Below are positions 1 through 6,743 of a stretch of DNA of 13,890 nt, in pieces. Every line of letters starts with the position of its first letter. Within the stretch, counting starts at the first letter, position 1. A model generated the notes under the pieces. That model was given only the letters and a program-made list of their open reading frames with translations, was not told where the DNA came from and searched no databases. This stretch comes from JADJPL01 sp040382095 (GTDB taxonomy: Bacteria; Bacteroidota; Bacteroidia; Chitinophagales; Saprospiraceae): assembly GCA_040382095.1 (NCBI GenBank), contig JBEIGB010000093.1, positions 1-13,890 of the forward strand, written 5' to 3'. The translations under genes were made by a program, and so were the position numbers.

Positions 1-207
1 TATTTTATCCCGCAGCTTATTGATATCTGGCAAAAAGAAGGTAGGGCAAAAGATTTTATCCGGTACGACAAGCTCGAGGCCTTCAGGAACTTCACCGGCA
101 TCCGTATCGAGGATAATATTGTAATTACCGCAGAAGGCTGTAGTGTATTGGGTACGCCAATCACCAAAAATCCTGAAGAAATCGAAGCGATGCGGGCAGC
201 AGGCTGA
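1..207 (+). CDS. Aminopeptidase P family (M24) metallopeptidase, C-terminal fragment
   Basis: The window opens inside this gene. Reading frame 1 gives 68 residues and a TGA stop at 205-207. The fragment begins YFIPQLIDIW and contains TGIRIEDNIVIT at about residues 32-43 of the fragment, followed by a terminal LGTPITKNPEEIEAMRAAG. In Xaa-Pro aminopeptidases the GIRIEDN stretch carries the last metal-ligand glutamate (here E37 of the fragment) near the end of the pita-bread catalytic domain. The IP-K-T/N-xEEIE ending is also typical. These enzymes are binuclear metal peptidases that cleave the N-terminal residue from X-Pro peptides. The N-terminal domain and the other metal ligands lie outside the window, so activity and full length cannot be judged. 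The gene is convergent with groEL across a 277 bp repeat-containing gap. Confidence 0.88.
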   Translation, partial: YFIPQLIDIWQKEGRAKDFIRYDKLEAFRNFTGIRIEDNIVITAEGCSVLGTPITKNPEEIEAMRAAG

Positions 208-270
208 TCGCTGTTGCCAGACTTTGAAAGCGCATATCGGGATTGTTCCAGGGTTGGGATCAAAAAAATG

Positions 271-417
271 TCCTGAGGTTGTGTAAATTGAATTTTTCAG
301 TGCCGCGTTCTCAACGATTTTGCGAAGCAAAATCGTTGAGAACGCGGCACTGAAAAATTCAATTTGGCGGCGTCAGCCGTCAAATGACGGCCTCCGGCCT
401 TTTACACAACCCCAGGA
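271..417. repeat. Intergenic repeat element, copy 1, bounded by inverted ends
   Basis: A 147 bp element has near-perfect inverted ends: TCCTGAGGTTGTGTAAA at 271-287 and TTTACACAACCCCAGGA at 401-417 (16 of 17 pair). It encloses the 39 bp-arm palindrome at 285-365 and a small hairpin (GCCGTCA / TGACGGC, 376-391). The segment 362-416, read on the minus strand, aligns with 13717-13772 on the plus strand: both start CCTGGGGTTGTGTAAAA and both reach ACGCCGCCAAAT after about 55 bp. The TTGTGTAAAA end resembles terminal repeats of IS256-type elements (recollection, not a search). No target-site duplication was found next to the ends. This element and flanking plain sequence fill the 208-484 gap; no gene is seen there. 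Confidence 0.7.
285..365. repeat. Perfect 39 bp inverted repeat with a 3-base loop
   Basis: Bases 285-323 are exactly the reverse complement of 327-365, with GAA at 324-326 as the only unpaired centre. The arm begins AAATTGAATTTTTCAGTGCC and ends at CGATTTTGC. RNA from either strand would fold into an uninterrupted 39 bp hairpin. It lies between the convergent ends of the aminopeptidase gene and groEL, so it could end or stabilise transcripts from both sides. However, it has no U-run directly after the stem in the classic terminator form. Another reading is that it is the core of a miniature mobile element. Confidence 0.93.
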
Positions 418-484
418 CTTCTTATGATACCGTCTCGAAATTTTACCGTATCCGGGTAATAACTTTTCAGACGGCTTTTTGTCG

Positions 485-2119
485 TTACATCATTCCGGGC
501 ATACCTCCGCCGCCTGGCATTGGGGGCATGGCGCCTTCTTTCTCGGGCTTGTCATTGACGACACACTCGGTGATGAGCACCATCCCGGAGATAGAAGCTG
601 CATTTTCCAGTGCGATACGCGTCACTTTTGTCGGATCAATTACACCGGCCTTTTTCAGGTCTTCGTATTTGTCGGTACGGGCGTTGTATCCGAATGCGCC
701 TTTGCCATTGAGTACTTTCTGGAGGACGACGGAACCTTCGACGCCGGCATTTTCGGAGATCGTCCGCAGGGGCGCTTCGAGGCCTTTACGGACAATACTT
801 ACACCGATTGTTTCGTCTTCGTTGGCACCTTTAAGGTTGCGCAGTGCGGCGATTGCGCGGACGAGGGCTACACCACCGCCGGGAACAATCCCTTCTTCGA
901 TGGCTGCGCGGGTAGCGTGCAGGGCATCGTCCACACGATCTTTTTTCTCTTTCATCTCTACTTCCGTCGGGGCACCCACATAGAGGACTGCCACTCCACC
1001 TGCCAATTTGGCAAGGCGTTCCTGGAGTTTTTCGCGGTCATAGTCGGAAGTAGTCGCTTCGATCTGCTGCTTGATCTGGTTAATTCTGGCCTTGATCTGT
1101 TCCTGTTCGCCTTTTCCGTTGATGACAGTTGTGTTGTCTTTGTCAATCTGGATTTTTTCGGCCATACCGAGGAGGCTCAGGTCTGCATTTTCCAGCTTAT
1201 AGCCTTTTTCTTCGGAGATGACCGTACCGCCAGTGAGCACGGCGATATCTTCCAGCATTGCTTTGCGGCGGTCGCCGAAGCCGGGGGCTTTGACGGCTAC
1301 TACCTTGAGGTTGGCGCGGAGGCGGTTAACGACCAGGACGCCAAGTGCCTGGCTTTCGATATCTTCGGCGATGATCAGTAAGGGGCGGCCACTACCGATA
1401 ACTTTTTCGAGTACGGGGACGATATCCGCCATGTTCGAAATTTTCTTATCGGTGATGAGGATGAACGGATTTTCATACTCCGTAGTCATGTCCTCGGCAT
1501 TGGTGATGAAGTAGGGGGAAAGGTAGCCACGGTCGAATTGCATCCCGAGAACCTCTTTTACATACGTTTCGGTACCTTTTGCTTCCTCGACGGTGATGAC
1601 CCCATCTTTGGAGACGCGCTTCATCGCATCGGCGATGAGCTCGCCAATTTCGTCATCGTTATTAGCAGAAATAGCCGCTACCTGGCGGATTTTTTCAAAC
1701 TCGTCGCCGATTTGTTCGGACTGTTCGCGCAGGGACTCTACGACCACGCGTACGGCTTTGTCAATGCCGCGCTTGAGGTCCATCGGGTTAGCACCTGCAG
1801 TGACATTTTTGAGGCCTGCGTTGATCAGTGCCTGCGCCAGAACGGTTGCTGTAGTCGTACCATCCCCGGCGATATCCGAGGTCTTTGACGCTACCTCCTT
1901 TACCATCTGCGCGCCCATATTCTCGACTGCATCCTCGAGCTCGATTTCTTTTGCTACAGTAACGCCGTCCTTAGTAATTTGGGGCGCGCCGAAGCTTTTC
2001 TGAATGACCACATTACGCCCTTTAGGGCCAAGCGTGACCTTTACCGCATTGGCCAGTGCGTCAACACCATTGCGGAGTTTTTCCCGGGCATCCCGGTCAA
2101 AGCTGATTTCTTTTGCCAT
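485..2119 (-). CDS. groEL: Chaperonin GroEL (Hsp60)
   Basis: GroEL forms the double-ring ATP-driven folding chamber in the cytoplasm, working with the GroES lid encoded just upstream. The 544-residue product has the usual length and starts MAKEISFDRDAREKL. Visible family signatures are the LGPKGRNVVI phosphate-contact region (30-39), KDGVTVAKEIEL (50-61), the ATP site GDGTTTATVLAQAL (85-98), and the VDDALHATRAAIEEGIVPGGG segment that holds the hydrolysis aspartate. The protein ends in a Gly/Met tail, PMPGGGGMPGMM, typical of group I chaperonins. The ATG start at 2119 sits 40 bp after the groES stop, so the two genes are very likely one operon. Nothing looks damaged. Downstream, a weak inverted pair (CCGTCT / AGACGG, about 430-476) and the large palindrome at 285-365 are the only terminator candidates. 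Confidence 0.98.
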   Translation of the reverse strand: MAKEISFDRDAREKLRNGVDALANAVKVTLGPKGRNVVIQKSFGAPQITKDGVTVAKEIELEDAVENMGAQMVKEVASKTSDIAGDGTTTATVLAQALINAGLKNVTAGANPMDLKRGIDKAVRVVVESLREQSEQIGDEFEKIRQVAAISANNDDEIGELIADAMKRVSKDGVITVEEAKGTETYVKEVLGMQFDRGYLSPYFITNAEDMTTEYENPFILITDKKISNMADIVPVLEKVIGSGRPLLIIAEDIESQALGVLVVNRLRANLKVVAVKAPGFGDRRKAMLEDIAVLTGGTVISEEKGYKLENADLSLLGMAEKIQIDKDNTTVINGKGEQEQIKARINQIKQQIEATTSDYDREKLQERLAKLAGGVAVLYVGAPTEVEMKEKKDRVDDALHATRAAIEEGIVPGGGVALVRAIAALRNLKGANEDETIGVSIVRKGLEAPLRTISENAGVEGSVVLQKVLNGKGAFGYNARTDKYEDLKKAGVIDPTKVTRIALENAASISGMVLITECVVNDKPEKEGAMPPMPGGGGMPGMM

Positions 2120-2159
2120 ATTGTTTTGTTGTTTGAAACCGTAATAAAAAGGTTAGGAA

Positions 2160-2426
2160 TCAGGAAAGGACGACGAGGATGTCGTCTTCGCGCATAATCA
2201 GCAGCTCTTCGCCGTTGAAATTGAACTCCTGGCCCGCATATTTGCCGTACAGTACGACATCGCCGACCTGAACGGTCATCATATTACCTTCTTTTCCCGG
2301 GCCGACTGCGATTACCTCGCCACGCTGTGGCTTTTCCTTGGCAGTGTCCGGGATGATAATCCCCCCTTTGGTCTTTTCTTCGGCACTTGCCGGCTTTACG
2401 ACCACGCGATCATTAATTGGCTTCAT
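2160..2426 (-). CDS. groES: Co-chaperonin GroES (Hsp10)
   Basis: GroES is the heptameric lid that caps the GroEL ring and closes the folding chamber. I chose the ATG at 2426 because it gives the family start MKPINDRVVVKPA and a normal length of 88 residues. A longer in-frame extension upstream would add unrelated hydrophobic sequence running into the promoter. Visible motifs are the mobile loop with KTKGGIIIPDTAKEKPQ (about 18-34), the roof-loop region VGPGKEGNMM (41-50), VQVGDVVLYGKYAGQEF (52-68) and the closing REDDILVV. It precedes groEL by 40 bp in the same direction. No CIRCE (TTAGCACTC-N9-GAGTGCTAA) inverted repeat was found upstream, so HrcA control is not suggested. Confidence 0.97.
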   Translation of the reverse strand: MKPINDRVVVKPASAEEKTKGGIIIPDTAKEKPQRGEVIAVGPGKEGNMMTVQVGDVVLYGKYAGQEFNFNGEELLIMREDDILVVLS

Positions 2427-2469
2427 ATTAATCAGGTTTTGTGAATTAAAAAATATCACCCTTTTTATA

Positions 2470-2484
2470 GCATAGGATGTGCCA
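2470..2484 (-). promoter_or_regulatory. Possible groESL promoter with a -24/-12-like motif
   Basis: On the minus strand, 44 bases upstream of the groES ATG, the sequence reads TGGCACATCCTATGC. The GG and GC doublets have the spacing of a sigma-54 promoter (TGGCAC-N5-TTGC); only the first T of the -12 box differs. The same stretch overlaps another possible reading: TTTG, an 18-base spacer and TATAAA, nearer to a housekeeping promoter. Sequence alone does not decide between them. A start site about 12 bases downstream would give a leader of roughly 30 bases. Confidence 0.35.
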
Positions 2485-2587
2485 AACCAAATAAAGTGAC
2501 AAATTTTCAGTTGCAGGCTGACAAAATGTGCGAAGAGCAGTCCAATCAACTGGTGGCATAAAGCAAAGTGGTTGGCCTGAATGTATG

Positions 2588-2662
2588 CTGAGGTTGTTTA
2601 AAACTGCGATTCTTTACTCTGGTGGGAAATTTCATTGCTGGGGGCTTTTTACACAACCCCGG
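2588..2662. repeat. Intergenic repeat element, copy 2 (short)
   Basis: A 75 bp segment between secG and groES has inverted ends like those of copy 1: CTGAGGTTGTTTAAA at 2588-2602 and TTTTACACAACCCCGG at 2647-2662. The right end, read on the minus strand, is CCGGGGTTGTGTAAAAAGCC, matching copy 3 in the first 20 bases apart from one base. The interior is unlike copy 1 and contains no large palindrome. The remaining 2663-2893 gap shows no convincing gene or RNA; it has a small hairpin at 2851-2867 of unclear role. Confidence 0.6.
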
Positions 2663-2893
2663 AATATTTTGAATGACCGGCAGGGGCTTTTGCGGCAAAA
2701 CTACCTCACTGCAGATACTGTTTTATGTCAGGCGTGGAATGCCTTGCAGCAGACACGTTGGAACGCGCGCTATACGCTATGCGGAGTATGAGATACGCCA
2801 CACCCATCCCGGTGTGCTGCAAAATGGCAGGTGCGGGCAAAAGTTTTTGAGCCGGGAATACCCCGACAACCCAAATTTATGCGGAGTAATTGA

Positions 2894-3154
2894 CTATTGC
2901 GGCAGAGGTACCTGATTAACCGGGACGTTAGATTCGGCAATGAAGGTCGCCACAATGCAAAGTGCGAAGAGTGCCGCTGCGAGGTACCAGGTCAGTTTTT
3001 CGATGAAGTCGGCAGATTTAGCCGCTCCAAAGATTTGATTGGCCTGTGATCCACCGAGGGTAGCATCCACGCCGCCGCCTTTGGAATTTTGGATCAACAC
3101 TACGACGATCAGCAGGGTGCTGACCAGGGCTATGATGATAGTAATTACCGTCAT
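2894..3154 (-). CDS. secG: Preprotein translocase subunit SecG
   Basis: SecG is the small membrane subunit of the SecYEG channel that assists SecA-driven protein export across the inner membrane. The 86-residue product has the expected two-helix layout: an N-terminal membrane segment at about residues 3-21 (VITIIIALVSTLLIVVVLI), the conserved turn IQNSKGGGVDATLGG (21-35), and a second membrane segment at about 56-72 (WYLAAALFALCIVATFI). A short polar tail follows. The ATG at 3154 overlaps the TGA of the upstream TPR gene (ATGA, 3151-3154), which indicates translational coupling. The SecG family is small and divergent, but the QNSKGGG motif plus topology makes the call firm. Confidence 0.95.
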   Translation of the reverse strand: MTVITIIIALVSTLLIVVVLIQNSKGGGVDATLGGSQANQIFGAAKSADFIEKLTWYLAAALFALCIVATFIAESNVPVNQVPLPQ

Positions 3155-4140
3155 GTTTTATTGTTTTTAATGTTTTCGATTTTGGCTGCAAAGAAAGCTG
3201 TTTTTTCGGGAAAAATCAAAATTAAGCGTTCATAAACCTGCAATGCTTTTTCGTATTGGCCTTGGCGCAGGAGAAGTTCTGCCAGTGTTTCGCTTGCCAG
3301 GAATTGATTTTCGCGCACGCTATCGCGCGCGATGGCATCAACCGGGTCGGCATGGAGGGTTTCATCCGGGAGGCTAAGGGCTTTTTTTAGTGCATCCAGC
3401 CGTTCCTGGAGATAGGTTACGGAGAAGTTATTTTTCCAACTGGAGAACGCGCTTTTGGGCAGCGGTATGCCGTTGGGCGGTGGCGTACCGGTTGCTGTGG
3501 TTGCTCCTGGGTGGGCACCTGGGTGTTCCTCAAGACGGCAGGCGAGTTTTTTGCGCAGATTTTCAGCAAAAGCATTATCGGTACCAGATGTCGGGGTTTT
3601 TAGTGGCTTTTCCGGGGCTTCGGGTCTGGGCAGGGTATTTTGCCCAGGTCCGTCGAGTTGGAAAAGTTGGGAGAGTTGTTCGCGGATTTCTTCCTGGCTG
3701 AGTGGCGGTGGCGGGGCTGCTTTTCGCTTTGGGTGTATTTGTGCAGTTTCGGCTGGCGGGATTATTTGCTCGGGCACATCGAATAAGGGTAAGCTGCCCG
3801 TTTCCATCACCGGCAGTTCCTGTAGCTCTGGCAGGCGGGATAATTGGGCAAGCTCCAGATAATCTTCGAGCATATTGAATTGTGCGCCCGGTGTTATCAA
3901 TTGCCCGCCGAGTTCCTGTACAAAAGTATAGAGTTTCCTGCGGTCAGTACTGTATATTGCCGCATTGCGGAAATTTACCTCTGCCTGCGGGTGCTGTTCC
4001 AGCCAGCTTTTTGCGAAAAGCAACAGGTGGAGGTTTTGTGCATAAGGGAACTCCATGGCGAGATTTTCCAGCTCTACGTACGACAGGTGGTAAAGTTGGG
4101 CATTAGCGGATAAGAATTGGGCAAAATTTTCTGCGTTCAT
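3151..4140 (-). CDS. TPR-containing conserved protein upstream of secG
   Basis: Function unknown. I chose the ATG at 4140 (MNAENFAQFL, 329 residues). A TTG at 4158 in the same frame would add six residues and come within a few bases of the rdgB stop. The N-terminal part (about 1-115) is alpha-helical in character with a YPYAQNL-like helix (EFPYAQNLHLLLF). The middle (about 125-215) is rich in proline and polar residues, including AAPPPP, and is probably disordered. The last 48 residues form one clear TPR-like helical pair (ASETLAELLLRQGQYEKALQ, then YERLILIFPEKTAFFAAKIE). Proteins with this C-terminal signature commonly sit next to secG in Bacteroidota (from memory). The 4 bp overlap with secG and 21 bp spacing from rdgB suggest one transcript. 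No signal peptide or membrane segment is visible. Confidence 0.85.
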   Translation of the reverse strand: MNAENFAQFLSANAQLYHLSYVELENLAMEFPYAQNLHLLLFAKSWLEQHPQAEVNFRNAAIYSTDRRKLYTFVQELGGQLITPGAQFNMLEDYLELAQLSRLPELQELPVMETGSLPLFDVPEQIIPPAETAQIHPKRKAAPPPPLSQEEIREQLSQLFQLDGPGQNTLPRPEAPEKPLKTPTSGTDNAFAENLRKKLACRLEEHPGAHPGATTATGTPPPNGIPLPKSAFSSWKNNFSVTYLQERLDALKKALSLPDETLHADPVDAIARDSVRENQFLASETLAELLLRQGQYEKALQVYERLILIFPEKTAFFAAKIENIKNNKT

Positions 4141-4161
4141 ACATCGATTTTTTCGCAACGG

Positions 4162-4779
4162 TCAATCGCAGCCGTTATCTGATGCGTTCTGGCCATCCAT
4201 TGTCCGCTCAAGAAAATCAAGTAGCTGCACTACCGCTTTTCCCCGGTGGCTGATGGCATGTTTTTCCGATGCGGCCATTTCGGCAAAGGTAAGGGAATTT
4301 CCAACGGCAAGGAATACCGGATCATAGCCAAAACCACCATTTCCGGAAGGTTGATGGGCAATTGTCCCCCTTACGGTACCTTCAAATGTATATGTTTCCC
4401 CGTAAAGTATGAGTGCGATGACCGTCCGGAACTGTGCTCCGCGCTGATGAATGCCGGACAGGTTTTTCAGGAGCAGGGCCATATTGTCGCTGGAGTCTTT
4501 GCCCGGGCCTGCATATCGGGCAGAATAGACACCCGGAGCCCCACCCAGGGCATCTACTTCCAGGCCGGTGTCTTCGGCAAAACAATCGTATCCGAAGCGG
4601 TCTTTTACGAAGCGGGCTTTGAGCAGTGCGTTGCCCTTGAGATCAGGCGCAGTTTCAGGAATATCTTCTTCACAGCCGATATCTTTCAGGCTAAGGATAT
4701 CGTACCGATCGCCGATGATCTCCTGTACCTCGGCGACTTTATGGCGGTTGCCGGTAGCAAAGACCAGTTTTTTTTTCAT
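4162..4779 (-). CDS. rdgB: XTP/dITP diphosphatase (RdgB/HAM1 family)
   Basis: This enzyme hydrolyses non-canonical purine nucleoside triphosphates (XTP, dITP, ITP) to monophosphates and pyrophosphate, cleaning the nucleotide pool before they enter DNA or RNA. I chose the ATG at 4779 because it places the family's N-terminal motif at once: MKKKLVFATGNRHKVAEVQ. A TTG at 4791 would add only four residues. Further signatures are the IPET stretch (40-43), AEDTGLEVDALGGAPGVYSARYAG (68-91) with the metal-site D70, the base-recognition loop GNGGFGYDPVF (146-156) and SHRGKA (177-182). At 205 residues the length is normal. It lies 84 bp downstream of the small unknown gene and 21 bp upstream of the TPR gene, all in the same direction. 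Confidence 0.96.
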   Translation of the reverse strand: MKKKLVFATGNRHKVAEVQEIIGDRYDILSLKDIGCEEDIPETAPDLKGNALLKARFVKDRFGYDCFAEDTGLEVDALGGAPGVYSARYAGPGKDSSDNMALLLKNLSGIHQRGAQFRTVIALILYGETYTFEGTVRGTIAHQPSGNGGFGYDPVFLAVGNSLTFAEMAASEKHAISHRGKAVVQLLDFLERTMDGQNASDNGCD

Positions 4780-4863
4780 TTTTCGCAACAAGTCAGTTAA
4801 GCGCTTTATAAGGAAATATATTTAGGTCGGGCAGTCTCATACATAATTGCCGGCACACGCATA

Positions 4864-5352
4864 TCAAACAAAAATCTGTTTGAGGCAGTTCCAGAGGGAA
4901 CCGCGCATTGCTTTGCCATCTTGTGCTTTTTCTGCCAACAGATCGGAGAGCGAATGGGTCAGAAGATAGACTGTTCCCTGGTGTGCTACTGCAATATGCA
5001 GGGGAAGTGGAAAACGAATGCCGAGCGTTGTGGGGTCCACTCCAAAAAAGAGTAGGTTTTTTAAGTGGAATTGCTGGATCAGGCTGGGCAGGTGGACGCT
5101 GTGACCATCGGCAGGGCAGACCAGGATACGGGTGTCTTTTTCCAGGTCAAACTTTAGTGCGGCCATCATATTGGTCAGCATTTGTCGCCCTTCCGGAAGA
5201 TCCTGCCCCTCGGGTAGAAAGATCCCTATACCCGCATTTCCTGCTCCGGATACCTGCAGGCCGGGGCTGCCCGGATCCGGAACAATTACCGAATTGAATG
5301 CAAAATGGTTATTTGTCAAAATTTTATATTGATTTTTAGGCAAAAAAAGCAA
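4864..5352 (-). CDS. Conserved small protein of unknown function, TTG start
   Basis: I do not recognise this gene with confidence. The frame encodes up to 162 residues. There is a TAA codon directly before the TTG at 5352 and no in-frame ATG until residue 58, so a TTG start (5352, or 5343 three codons later) is likely. The N-terminus reads KNQYKILTNNHFAFNSVIVP. The rest looks like a compact alpha/beta domain (NAGIGIFLPEG, TRILVCPADG, LKNLLFFGVDPTTLGI), ending in a Lys/Trp-containing helix (KAMRGSLWNCLKQIF). No catalytic motif, signal peptide or membrane segment stands out. The shape is faintly like the uracil-glycosylase-type fold of DNA polymerase III psi subunits, but that is a guess. It is first in a leftward run with rdgB, the TPR gene and secG. 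Confidence 0.75.
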   Translation of the reverse strand: MLFLPKNQYKILTNNHFAFNSVIVPDPGSPGLQVSGAGNAGIGIFLPEGQDLPEGRQMLTNMMAALKFDLEKDTRILVCPADGHSVHLPSLIQQFHLKNLLFFGVDPTTLGIRFPLPLHIAVAHQGTVYLLTHSLSDLLAEKAQDGKAMRGSLWNCLKQIFV

Positions 5353-5573
5353 TTAAACAAAACAATAAATGGTTTTTTGTGGAAATGGTAGAATTTTTAC
5401 AAATTTATCTTAAATTTGTCAGGAAATACGATTTGTGGAAAAAAGATCAATTGTTGTTGTCAGGCGGCCCGGCAGGTAGAAACAACTGTTTTACCCTTTT
5501 TTAACAATCCACTGGCGGGGCCGCTCAGGTAATTCGGAACCCAGGGTTAAAAATAGCATTAAAATTTTCCTTT
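5353..5573. other. Divergent AT-rich intergenic region
   Basis: This 221 bp gap must hold the start signals of both ilvE (rightwards) and the small unknown gene (leftwards). A TAAATTTG at 5411-5418 matches the Bacteroidota -7 element TAnnTTTG on the plus strand. The nearest upstream TTTG (5376-5379) is too far away for the usual 19-21 base spacing, so I do not call a promoter. No gene or RNA is visible. Confidence 0.4.
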
Positions 5574-6653
5574 ATGAAATATAATATAGCGGTAACACGG
5601 GCCAAGCAATCCAGAATAAGCGAGGTGGACTTCAGCCACCTGGCATTTGGGCACCAATTTTGCGACCATATGTTTGTGGCAGACTATGCCGACGGGCAGT
5701 GGGGCAATTTTCGGATACAGCCTTTGCAGGATTTTGTGCTGCACCCGGCTACCATGGCACTGCACTACGGGCAGGCGCTTTTTGAAGGGATGAAGGCGGC
5801 AAAAACCCGGGATGGGCAGCCAGTCCTTTTTCGTCCGGAGATGCATGCACAAAGGCTGAATGCTTCTGCACGGCGCTTGTGTATGCCGGAATTGCCAGAG
5901 GATCTATTCATTGAGGCCGTTCAACGGTTGGTTGCATTGGACGCCAACTGGATCCCACAGCAGGAGGAAAGCGCCCTGTATATCCGCCCGGGTATGTTTG
6001 CCACCGATGCTTTTGTGGGGGTGAGGCCCTCAAAATCCTATTGTTTTTACATCATCAACTCGCCAGTCGGGCCATACTACAGCCATCCGGTGCGGCTGTG
6101 CGCCGAGACGCATTATGTGCGTGCCATTCGGGGCGGGGTAGGGGAGGCGAAGGTGGCAGGGAATTATGCTGCAGCTCTGCTTCCTACCCAAATTGCCCAG
6201 GAGAAGGGCTTTGATCAGGTAATGTGGCTCGACGGGCTGAATTTCGAATATATTCAGGAGGTCGGTACGATGAATATTTTCTTCGTGATTGACGGCAAGG
6301 TCGTCACACCGGAGACGGACGGAGCCATTTTGAAGGGGATCACCCGCGATTCGATCATCCACCTGTTGCAGGATAACGGTTATGAGGTAGAGGTGCGGCC
6401 ATTGTCCATCCACGAAGTCGTAGAGGCTTATCAGGCCGGCAAGTTACAGGAGTGTTTCGGTTCAGGTACGGCTGCGGTAGTCTCCCACGTATCCGAAATT
6501 GCCTATGGTGATTTATTGATGCATCTCCCGCCCATCGAATCGCGTAAGGTCGGCGACTTCGCGAAAGCTGAGATCAACGGGATCCGTTCCGGGCTCCTTC
6601 CCGATCCTTATGGTTGGGTGGTACCCGTGGAAACGCCGGTGCCCGCGGGTTAG
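5574..6653 (+). CDS. ilvE: Branched-chain amino acid aminotransferase
   Basis: This PLP enzyme of fold type IV interconverts leucine, isoleucine and valine with their 2-oxo acids using glutamate/2-oxoglutarate. It serves biosynthesis or breakdown of branched-chain amino acids in the cytoplasm. The 359-residue length fits the longer, eukaryote-like BCAT class rather than the 309-residue E. coli type. Visible signatures are LHPATMALHYGQALFEGMKA (56-75), the GVGEAKVAGNYAAALLPTQ block with the PLP lysine K193, the cofactor glutamate E229 in EYIQEVGTMNIFF, LKGITRDSII (253-262), and the phosphate-binding ECFGSGTAAVV (293-303). The ATG at 5574 is preceded by an AT-rich leader without a Shine-Dalgarno motif. 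The gene is divergent from the small unknown gene across 221 bp and convergent with the aldo/keto reductase gene 90 bp away. Confidence 0.95.
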   Translation: MKYNIAVTRAKQSRISEVDFSHLAFGHQFCDHMFVADYADGQWGNFRIQPLQDFVLHPATMALHYGQALFEGMKAAKTRDGQPVLFRPEMHAQRLNASARRLCMPELPEDLFIEAVQRLVALDANWIPQQEESALYIRPGMFATDAFVGVRPSKSYCFYIINSPVGPYYSHPVRLCAETHYVRAIRGGVGEAKVAGNYAAALLPTQIAQEKGFDQVMWLDGLNFEYIQEVGTMNIFFVIDGKVVTPETDGAILKGITRDSIIHLLQDNGYEVEVRPLSIHEVVEAYQAGKLQECFGSGTAAVVSHVSEIAYGDLLMHLPPIESRKVGDFAKAEINGIRSGLLPDPYGWVVPVETPVPAG

Positions 6654-6743
6654 GCGCACATGGGATAGCAAGTTGCAAAAACAGCGGGCCCTCCAAGGAT
6701 GTCGTCGGGCCATTTCAAGCAATCTCATTTTTGAGAAAGGCAC

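Noticed and set aside
479..1381. 300-codon open frame on the plus strand opposite groEL
   Set aside because: It is fully antisense to a clear groEL gene; its Phe/Cys/Asp-rich translation matches nothing recognisable and arises from groEL codon bias.
2160..2549. Longer groES reading frame starting at 2549
   Set aside because: The added 41 residues are unlike any GroES N-terminus and would run through the promoter region; the ATG at 2426 gives the exact family start.
2851..2867. Hairpin GTCGGGG/TCCCGGC as a secG terminator
   Set aside because: The stem has two G-U pairs and is followed on the minus strand by TCAAAAAC rather than a U-run.
2663..2893. Possible structured RNA (SRP RNA or similar) between groES and secG
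   Set aside because: Neither strand shows the conserved GGAA-type apical loop of SRP RNA or any tRNA-like cloverleaf, and no other RNA family was recognised.
6723..6736. TCTCA/TGAGA hairpin between ilvE and the aldo/keto reductase gene as a shared terminator
   Set aside because: A 5 bp stem with no following U-run is too weak to support.
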